Below the pieces are notes generated by a model. It had not been told where the DNA came from. It made no database searches and saw only the letters and a program-made list of their open reading frames with translations. DNA of 5,596 nucleotides from JBLNBN01 sp050260015. GTDB lineage: Bacteria > Bacteroidota > Ignavibacteria > Kapaibacteriales > UBA2268. Both the position numbers and the translations under genes were made by a program. The first letter of the stretch is position 1. The number at the start of each line of letters is the position of its first letter. The DNA lies in assembly GCA_050260015.1 (NCBI GenBank), contig JBLNBN010000062.1:1-5596 (forward strand). The letters run 5' to 3'. Positions 1-5,596 of the stretch are shown in pieces.

Positions 1-1011
1 GGCGGCAGGAAGCGTTATGTTATGTTCTTTAAGGTCCATCACATCGTTTTCGACGGCTGGTCGAACGAAATACTTCTAAAGGAAATATCGGAAGTATATA
101 ATAGCCTCGCGCAGGGAATTACGCCCAAGCTCGAGGACCTACGGCTCGACTACGCCGCATATTCCGAAAGGCTGCGAGGCGAGGACGAGATCAATAAGCG
201 CCGGGACTATTGGCTGGAAAAAATGACGGATTTCCCGGGCAATCTCCAACTCCCGACCGATTTTCCGCGAAACGGCGCCGCGTCCTTCGAGGGGAATACG
301 CATATTCTCGGCCTGGACATAGAAAAGCTCGAATCGTTAAAAAAAATAAGCGAGAAGTTGCGCTGCAGCTTATTCGACGTAGCCGCAGCCGCAGTATATG
401 TTCTACTCTATATCGAGAGCTCGCAAAAAGATATTACCTTGGGAATACCGCTCTCGGGCAGAACCGAACCCGAACTCGAGAACGTCGTCGGGTATTTCAT
501 CAACACGATGCCCCTAAGGCTCAAGCTCGACGGCGAAAAGCCTATTAGCGACCTTATCCGCCAAATACGCGATAATATAGTTCAAATGAACGCCAACCAG
601 GCGTATCCGTTCGATAGATTGGTCGAGGAGATGGACCTAAAGTACGGCGAAACCGGCTCGCCGGCGTTCGACATTATTGTCAACGCCTACTCCGCCGACT
701 TAGACGCACTCGCGCTGGACGGAGTGAAGACTTCCGTTTTCGGCGACAGCTCGTTCTTCAGCAAGTACGATTTACAATTCTATTACGAAGAAAAAGAAGA
801 GATTAACATTATAATCGAATATAAAACCGCATTATTTAAGCCCGAAACTATTGAACGCTTCGCAGGCGAGATAAATCAAATTCTCGAAATGATAACAGGT
901 AGCGAAGCGCTTGCGCTCGACGACGTTAGACAAAGGATAAAGGCAGAGGACAAAAGAACTGAAGAAGAGGATTTCAGAAATTCGTTACTTTACGTCAGCG
1001 AGGAGTTCTAG
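1..1011 (+). CDS. NRPS, C-terminal condensation domain (5' partial)
   Basis: This is the 3' end of a nonribosomal peptide synthetase gene. The frame is open from base 1, so the ATG at 22 is internal and the true start lies upstream. The 336 visible residues are most of one condensation domain, which forms the peptide bond between two carrier-bound aminoacyl or peptidyl groups in the cytoplasm. Motifs in order, counting from the first codon: C3 HHIVFDGW at 13-20, with the catalytic second His and the Asp-Gly intact; C4 LDYAAY at 49-54; C5 VVGYFINT at 162-169; C6 NQAYPFD at 199-205; then the SPAFDIIVN region near 220-228 and the usual closing strands and helix to about residue 297. The HHxxxDGWS form suggests an LCL-type domain (L-configured donor and acceptor). 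About 40 charged residues follow, resembling the start of a C-A linker, and the protein then ends without an A or T domain. The stop TAG is followed at once by TAA TAA and the next gene. Confidence 0.93.
   Translation, partial: GGRKRYVMFFKVHHIVFDGWSNEILLKEISEVYNSLAQGITPKLEDLRLDYAAYSERLRGEDEINKRRDYWLEKMTDFPGNLQLPTDFPRNGAASFEGNTHILGLDIEKLESLKKISEKLRCSLFDVAAAAVYVLLYIESSQKDITLGIPLSGRTEPELENVVGYFINTMPLRLKLDGEKPISDLIRQIRDNIVQMNANQAYPFDRLVEEMDLKYGETGSPAFDIIVNAYSADLDALALDGVKTSVFGDSSFFSKYDLQFYYEEKEEINIIIEYKTALFKPETIERFAGEINQILEMITGSEALALDDVRQRIKAEDKRTEEEDFRNSLLYVSEEF
1001..1005 (+). promoter_or_regulatory. Ribosome binding site for the asparagine synthetase gene
   Basis: AGGAG lies inside the last codons of the condensation-domain gene, 12 bases before the ATG at 1018. 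The spacing is somewhat long. With only six bases (TAATAA) between the two genes, ribosomes finishing the upstream gene could re-initiate here, so translational coupling is likely. This is inferred from position and sequence only. Confidence 0.55.
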
Positions 1012-1017
1012 TAATAA

Positions 1018-2895
1018 ATGTGCGGTATTGCGGGAATATTTGGAATAAACGGCGAGCTTGACGTAGAGAAAATCTATGCGAACGGGCGCGGCATCCTTCC
1101 GTCGATGACGAACGAACTCTACCACAGGGGGCCGGACAGCGATGGATATTACATAGATAATAGAATAGCTCTCGGCTTTCGCAGGCTTTCCATCGTAGAT
1201 CTATCCGCGAACGGGGATCAGCCCTTTTTTAACGAGGACTGTTCTATCGCGATGGTCTGCAACGGCGAGATATTCAATTATAAAGAACTGAAAGACTATT
1301 TGCTTAGCAAGGGGCACGCGTTCCGCTCCACATGCGATATTGAAGTTTTGCCGCACCTCTACGAGGAATTTGGCATAGATTTCCTCAATAAGCTCAACGC
1401 GCAGTTCGCCGCCGCCATATACGATAAGAAGAAGGGCGAGTTCTTTCTTGCGCGCGATCCCGTCGGGATAGCTCCGCTCTTTTGGACGGCGAGCGACGGC
1501 AAGTTGCTGTTCGCTTCCGAGATGAAGGCGATACTTAAATATCCCTCGGTCAGGAAAGAGGTCAATTTAAAAGCTCTCGATCAGCTATTTGCATTCCCAT
1601 CCATAGCGTCTCCCGAGACTATCTTTAAAAATATCCACGCTATGCGTCCCGGGCATTTCCTGCACGTAAAGAACGGCGAAATTAGCGTCAGGAAATACAG
1701 GGATTTGGACTATCCGGCGGAATCCGAATTAAGAACCGATATAGATATCTCCGCGCTCTGCGAGGAACTCGACGAAAAATTAAATAGGGCGGTTAAGCTA
1801 AGGCTCAACGCGGACGTGCCCGTGGGCTGCTATATAAGCGGCGGGCTTGATTCCTCTTTAATCGCAAGTCTCGCCAGGAAGCATATCGATTCGGCGCCTC
1901 TCCATTCCTTCGGCATCGGGTTCGACGACCCGGCGATCGACGAACGAAGTTACCAGCGGGCTGCGAGCGAAAAAGTAAACTCAATACACCACGAGATTGT
2001 ATTCGACCCAAGCGCCACGGTTGATATGCTTCGGCGCGTTATTCGCCATGCGGAAACGCCGCTTAAAGAAACATACGACGTATGCTCTTTGGCCCTATCC
2101 GGCGAGGTCCGCTCCAACGGATTAAAAGTAATTCTAACCGGCGAAGGCGCCGACGAGCTGTTTGCGGGTTACGTGGGTTATGGCTTAGACCTAAGCCGTT
2201 CGACGGACGACTATTCGGACGAGCCGGAGGAACTTTTAGACAGGCGGATCCGGCAGCGTTTGTGGGGCGACCCCGACTTTTTCTACGAGAGGAATTACTA
2301 CGAGTTCAACGAGATGAGGCAATCCCTCTACTCCGCGAACGTATCGGGAGAGTTCGATAGCTTCAACTGCACGAACGCTTCGCCAATCGACATCGATTTA
2401 ATAAAGGGCAGGCACGTAACGCATAAGAGGTCCTTTATCGATTTCAAATTGAGGATAGCGGATCATTTGCTAGCGGATCACGGCGATAGGGTCACTTTCG
2501 CTAACTCGGTCGAGGGGCGCTACCCGTTCTTAGACGTCGAGTTGATCGACTTTATCAAAAATATCCATCCCTCGCTCCATATTAACGGCGGAACGGAAAA
2601 ATATATATTAAAGAAAACCGCGGAAAAATACCTTCCCGACAGAATTACGAAAAGGAAGAAATTTGCGTTCGTCGCGCCGGGCAGCGCCTCGCTTCTCCAA
2701 AACGACGACGGTTATATCGATCATATTCTCAGTTTTGAGACCATTAAAAGGCAGGGCTACTTCAACCCCGATTCAATAGAGAGATTGAGGAAAATGTACG
2801 CTCGCGACGGATTCTCCATAAATCAAACGTTCGATAACGACTTGCTGATGATAGTCATTACATTTGGCATATTTTTAGACGAATTTAACATATAA
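1018..2895 (+). CDS. asnB: Glutamine-hydrolysing asparagine synthetase family amidotransferase
   Basis: The 625-residue protein has the full two-domain layout of glutamine-dependent asparagine synthetase, a cytoplasmic enzyme that moves ammonia from glutamine to an AMP-activated carboxylate (normally the Asp side chain). The N-terminal class II glutaminase starts MCGIAGIFG, with Cys2 as nucleophile once Met1 is removed, which fixes the start. It continues with HRGPD (36-40), FRRLSIVDLS (54-63), NGEIFNY (82-88) and CDIEVL (106-111), the expected glutamine-binding residues. The synthetase domain has the ATP PP-loop SGGLDSS (274-280), GEGADELF (375-382), SVEGRYPFLD (497-506) and a Lys-rich RKKFAF (546-551). 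The length fits the longer AsnB/AsnO class often found in biosynthetic clusters. It sits 6 bases after an NRPS gene and 13 bases before the next, so it is probably co-transcribed. It may supply Asn or amidate an acidic residue of the peptide or a tailoring intermediate; the true acceptor cannot be read from sequence. The family is very secure, the substrate is not. Confidence 0.93.
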   Translation: MCGIAGIFGINGELDVEKIYANGRGILPSMTNELYHRGPDSDGYYIDNRIALGFRRLSIVDLSANGDQPFFNEDCSIAMVCNGEIFNYKELKDYLLSKGHAFRSTCDIEVLPHLYEEFGIDFLNKLNAQFAAAIYDKKKGEFFLARDPVGIAPLFWTASDGKLLFASEMKAILKYPSVRKEVNLKALDQLFAFPSIASPETIFKNIHAMRPGHFLHVKNGEISVRKYRDLDYPAESELRTDIDISALCEELDEKLNRAVKLRLNADVPVGCYISGGLDSSLIASLARKHIDSAPLHSFGIGFDDPAIDERSYQRAASEKVNSIHHEIVFDPSATVDMLRRVIRHAETPLKETYDVCSLALSGEVRSNGLKVILTGEGADELFAGYVGYGLDLSRSTDDYSDEPEELLDRRIRQRLWGDPDFFYERNYYEFNEMRQSLYSANVSGEFDSFNCTNASPIDIDLIKGRHVTHKRSFIDFKLRIADHLLADHGDRVTFANSVEGRYPFLDVELIDFIKNIHPSLHINGGTEKYILKKTAEKYLPDRITKRKKFAFVAPGSASLLQNDDGYIDHILSFETIKRQGYFNPDSIERLRKMYARDGFSINQTFDNDLLMIVITFGIFLDEFNI

Positions 2896-2897
2896 CC

Positions 2898-2904
2898 GGA
2901 AAGG
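2898..2904 (+). promoter_or_regulatory. Ribosome binding site for the outer-membrane protein gene
   Basis: GGAAAGG is a purine-rich Shine-Dalgarno-like stretch in the 13-base gap after the asparagine synthetase stop, 4 bases before the ATG at 2909. It supports that start. The match is imperfect and the spacing rather short. Confidence 0.45.
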
Positions 2905-2908
2905 CATT

Positions 2909-3766
2909 ATGAAAAAAAGCTACTTGAATACTATAGTAATTCTCATTGCGGCAATTAGCGCCTGTTCGTCGATGGCATTTGGACAAGCCAACTCCTCTTA
3001 TCCGTGGTGGTTGAGCAGCTCGCTGACCAATCCTGACACAACCGACGCGGTCCGTTACCATGCCGAGGGCGATTTCTCCTTTACGAATATGTCAGGTAAT
3101 CTCGAGGGAACCGTTTATCGCGGCAAAATCTTGAACTTCATCAGGAAGGGCAGGGTGACGGGGCATCTGAATTACCTGGCGGATATAAGCGACATAACTA
3201 AGTTTGCCGATAATTCCGGCGACCCGCATTCGGCGTCGAAAATCGTTACAAATAAGCAAATAGCTGAAGCCGCTATCGATTATGATTTGACCAAAGTTCT
3301 ATTTTTAGAAGGCGGGACCGTGTGGGAGAGGGATATCAACTCCGCAATTCTAAACAGGTACTCTTATTATGGCGGACTGGGCATAAATCAAGTCTTTGAG
3401 GGAAAGCATTTCCTGAACGCAGTGCTAGCTGCCGGCGTCGCGGATATAGAATACGATATTCCTCCGCCGTACACCATCGATATGTTCGACGTGCAGAAAA
3501 AACCTGCGGCTTACCTGTTCTTTATGCAGTCCTACGCCTGGAACGTCACCGAAAAGATTTCCTTCCAGGAGGGGCTTAGGTACTATCCAAACCTATCCGA
3601 AACAAAGAGATATAGGTATGCCGCCGAGCTTCGGACTAATTTCGCCGTTTGGGATTTCCTCTCGTTCTTTATCGGCTACGACTATGCCTACGATAACGAC
3701 GCGAAGAACGTGCAGGCGTATTCGACCGACACCAAGACAATGATTGGGATCAAATTGCAGTATTAA
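2909..3766 (+). CDS. Exported beta-barrel outer-membrane protein, DUF481/YdiY-like
   Basis: The 285-residue protein has an N-terminal Sec signal: Lys2-Lys3, a hydrophobic core at about 8-18, then small residues and a likely signal peptidase I site around Gly25 or Ala27. The mature part has many short stretches of alternating polar and hydrophobic/aromatic residues separated by turns rich in Asn, Asp and Gly, as in an outer-membrane barrel. It ends GIKLQY with a terminal aromatic residue, as expected of a BAM-recognised last strand. The middle part, with an Asp-Tyr-Asp-Leu-Thr stretch, then WERD, an RYSYYGGLGIN strand and further barrel strands, resembles DUF481 (YdiY-type, salt-induced outer-membrane protein). 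That family call is from pattern memory. An ISAC at 16-19 could be read as a lipobox, making a lipoprotein the alternative. It lies 13 bases after the amidotransferase gene and 25 before an NRPS gene, so a role in export, self-protection or envelope change linked to the peptide is possible. No function is demonstrated. Confidence 0.78.
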   Translation: MKKSYLNTIVILIAAISACSSMAFGQANSSYPWWLSSSLTNPDTTDAVRYHAEGDFSFTNMSGNLEGTVYRGKILNFIRKGRVTGHLNYLADISDITKFADNSGDPHSASKIVTNKQIAEAAIDYDLTKVLFLEGGTVWERDINSAILNRYSYYGGLGINQVFEGKHFLNAVLAAGVADIEYDIPPPYTIDMFDVQKKPAAYLFFMQSYAWNVTEKISFQEGLRYYPNLSETKRYRYAAELRTNFAVWDFLSFFIGYDYAYDNDAKNVQAYSTDTKTMIGIKLQY

Positions 3767-3791
3767 TCGACTTAAAAAACGGGAATAGATA

Positions 3792-5596
3792 ATGGGCCTG
3801 GATAATAAGCTTTTTCATAAGGTTTTTGAATATAACGTAGAAAAGTTTCGCAATAATATAGCCGTAGAGAGCGCGGGAAATAAAACCGATTATGAGACAT
3901 TAAACCGATTTGCGAACGCTATCGCAAACCTGATAGAAAAAGAAAATCTCGCAGAAGCCGGGGGCATTGTGGCAATACTTATGTCGCCGGGCTATGAATA
4001 TATTGCGGCAATACTTGGCGTTATGAAGGCTGGAAGGATATTTATGCCCCTATCCGCTTCCGCGCCTCCCGAAGTTATTAAGAAAAACGTTCAAAAGGCA
4101 AAGCCGGTCCTTATTATAAAAGACATAGATTCGCAGGGAAAGCTCGCAAAGCTCTTTGAAAGCGAATTGAGTTTCGCCAATTCTATCGCGATCGACCGCG
4201 GGAGAATATCCGTTAACGGAAATGAATTTAACGATTATTCAAACTTCGATACCGCAAATCCAGCCGTCGCGGTTTTGCCCGACGATTCCTGCTACTTGAT
4301 CTTTACGTCGGGCTCCACCGGCGAGCCCAAGGCCATCTTAGGACGTCATAAGAGCTTAAGCCATTTCGTCCATTGGGAATGCCGGGAATTTGCGTTTGAC
4401 GAAACGACCCGCATACCCCTGCTTGCGCCCGTTACTTTCGACGTCAGCTTTAGGGATATTTTCTCGCCGCTGCTCTGCGGAGGACGAGTGTTAATACCCG
4501 AACCGGGCGTAAAGAATAACTACAAGCTGTTCGCCGCATGGCTGGACGAGAACAAAGTAACCGCGCTGCATATAGTCCCTTCGCTATTGCGCATACTCAT
4601 GAAGGAACTCGGTTCCGCTGACGCCCCCGCTATGTTTAAATCGATGAAGTACGTTCTGTCCGCCGGGGAGCCGCTCTACGGCAGGGACGTCGAGAAATGG
4701 AGAGAGATATTCGGCTCCCGCGTCGAACTGGTTAATCTCTACGGCCCCTCCGAAACCGTTCTGGCCAAGGTATTTAATCGATTTGGAGACGCGCGTTTCG
4801 ATCCGAATAAGATCGTTCCGCTGGGGAAACCAATATCCAACGCCTCCGTCATAATTTTGGACGGCGATAAACTCTGCGACATAGGCGTCATGGGCGAGAT
4901 TCACATAAAAACTCCTTTTATAAGTAACGGTTACTTTAATGATCGGGAGCTGAACGAAAAGAGCTTTATCGTAAATCCGCTTACTAACGACCCAGCAGAC
5001 CTGGTCTATAAAACGGGCGATATGGGGAAATATCTGTCGGACAGGCAAATTGAATATATTGGCCGGATCGACAGGCAGGTAAAAGTATATGGAAATAGGG
5101 TGGAGCTCGGCGAAATCGAATACGCTCTTAATTCAATACCCGAGATAGACGAAGCGGTAATAATTCCGGATAAGAACCATAATTTCGACGTTAGGCTGCT
5201 GGCCTATTATACTCTTAAGTCGTCGCTCGGACGCGATGAAATTCGCGCAAAGTTATCCGACTCACTTCCGGATTATATGCTGCCGTCGTATTTTATCGAA
5301 TTGGAGAGCTTTCCGCTCAATTTCAACGGTAAGATTAATAAAAAAGCGCTACCCAAGCCCGAAGACCTGCTCTACGAGAGCGTAGCTTACGTCGAGCCCA
5401 AAACTAAAACAGAAAAAGAATTGGCCGCGATTTGGAGCGAAGCGCTTGGAATAAATAAGATAGGAATAAAGAATTCTTACTTAGAATTCGGCGGCAATTC
5501 TCTTACCGCTATTAAGCTAATCTCCACTATATATAAAAAGTTCGGCGCGGAGCTAAACATACGCGACCTCTTCGAGAACGGCAGCGTCGAAAGCAT
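3792..5596 (+). CDS. NRPS starting with adenylation and thiolation domains (3' partial)
   Basis: The reading frame stays open to the window edge: 601 full codons plus two bases, no stop. An in-frame TAG at 3786-3788 makes ATG 3792 the first possible start, behind a weak GGGA. The A domain activates an amino acid as aminoacyl-AMP and loads it onto the following carrier. Core motifs: A1-like DYETL (33-37); A2 KAGRIFMPL (79-87); A3 FTSGSTGEPKA (171-181), with Ala for the usual final Gly; A4 FDVS (216-219); A5 NLYGPSE (315-321); A6 GEIHIKTPFISNGYF (368-382); A7 YKTGD (406-410); A8 GRIDRQVKVYGNRVELGEIE (424-443); A9 LPDYMLP (492-498); A10 NGKIN with catalytic Lys514. The T domain follows with FGGNSL (566-571), Ser570 being the phosphopantetheine site. 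Aligned by eye to GrsA, the pocket is Asp217, Val218, Arg221, His260, Leu289, Ala291, Leu316, Leu324, plus Lys514. Asp217 points to an alpha-amino acid; the substrate is not assignable. No C domain precedes the A domain in this protein; the upstream NRPS gene ends with one. Confidence 0.93.
   Translation, partial: MGLDNKLFHKVFEYNVEKFRNNIAVESAGNKTDYETLNRFANAIANLIEKENLAEAGGIVAILMSPGYEYIAAILGVMKAGRIFMPLSASAPPEVIKKNVQKAKPVLIIKDIDSQGKLAKLFESELSFANSIAIDRGRISVNGNEFNDYSNFDTANPAVAVLPDDSCYLIFTSGSTGEPKAILGRHKSLSHFVHWECREFAFDETTRIPLLAPVTFDVSFRDIFSPLLCGGRVLIPEPGVKNNYKLFAAWLDENKVTALHIVPSLLRILMKELGSADAPAMFKSMKYVLSAGEPLYGRDVEKWREIFGSRVELVNLYGPSETVLAKVFNRFGDARFDPNKIVPLGKPISNASVIILDGDKLCDIGVMGEIHIKTPFISNGYFNDRELNEKSFIVNPLTNDPADLVYKTGDMGKYLSDRQIEYIGRIDRQVKVYGNRVELGEIEYALNSIPEIDEAVIIPDKNHNFDVRLLAYYTLKSSLGRDEIRAKLSDSLPDYMLPSYFIELESFPLNFNGKINKKALPKPEDLLYESVAYVEPKTKTEKELAAIWSEALGINKIGIKNSYLEFGGNSLTAIKLISTIYKKFGAELNIRDLFENGSVES

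Noticed and set aside
22..24. ATG as start of the condensation-domain gene
   Set aside because: The frame is open and in domain sequence from base 1, and this Met lies just before the HHxxxDG active site, with about the first third of the C domain necessarily upstream.
210..548. Open frame of 112 residues on the + strand
   Set aside because: It is very rich in Arg, overlaps the C domain in another frame, and has no recognisable features; it is a shadow.
1359..1565. Open frame of 68 residues on the - strand
   Set aside because: It lies antisense within the well-conserved glutaminase domain, with no ribosome site or family resemblance.
1805..2011. Open frame of 68 residues on the - strand
   Set aside because: It is Arg-rich and antisense to the PP-loop region of the amidotransferase; a shadow.
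2082..2360. Open frame of 92 residues on the + strand
   Set aside because: It is an Arg-rich alternative frame inside the amidotransferase gene, which has intact motifs on both sides.
1018..2895. Beta-lactam synthetase instead of asparagine synthetase
   Set aside because: As I recall, beta-lactam synthetases lack the N-terminal nucleophilic Cys and do not hydrolyse glutamine. Here Cys2 and the glutamine-binding motifs are intact.
3767..3791. Possible terminator or promoter between the outer-membrane protein gene and the A-domain gene
   Set aside because: The 25 bases contain an A-run but no inverted repeat, and they are too short for a convincing -35/-10 pair; read as an operon gap.
4584..5048. 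Open frame of 154 residues on the - strand
   Set aside because: It is the longest antisense frame, but it lies opposite A-domain motifs A5 to A7, which are clearly coding on the + strand.

Overview
The window is a fragment of a nonribosomal peptide synthetase (NRPS) gene cluster. It is densely packed, with every gene on the + strand and gaps of only 6, 13 and 25 bases, so it reads as one operon that continues past both edges. No promoter, terminator, RNA gene, mobile element or CRISPR array is visible, and no gene-free stretch is longer than 25 bases.

Layout: (1) 1-1011 is the 3' end of an NRPS gene, carrying most of a condensation (C) domain that ends the protein. (2) 1018-2895 is a complete glutamine-dependent asparagine synthetase family gene (asnB type) with both active sites intact. 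(3) 2909-3766 is a complete gene for an exported, probably outer-membrane beta-barrel protein resembling the DUF481/YdiY family. (4) 3792-5596 is the 5' part of a second NRPS gene that starts directly with an adenylation (A) domain, followed by a thiolation (T, peptidyl carrier) domain, and then leaves the window.

How they may work together: the first NRPS protein stops in what looks like a C-to-A linker, and the second starts at an A domain. A normal C-A-T module therefore appears to be split over two polypeptides, with two non-NRPS genes inserted between the halves. The A domain belongs to a type with Arg and His at two pocket positions (D-V-R-H-L-A-L-L). This resembles what I recall for the microcystin synthetase domains that load Glu or methyl-Asp. 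If it does accept an acidic amino acid, an adjacent amidotransferase would make chemical sense, but this is inference. The outer-membrane protein could serve export, self-protection or envelope adaptation; nothing in the sequence decides this.

Organism: the outer-membrane protein with signal peptide and C-terminal aromatic residue indicates a diderm (Gram-negative) bacterium. Base composition looks near balanced. ATA (Ile) and AGG (Arg) codons are common in all four genes, unlike enterobacteria, and suggest a less studied lineage. I cannot name the phylum from this sequence.
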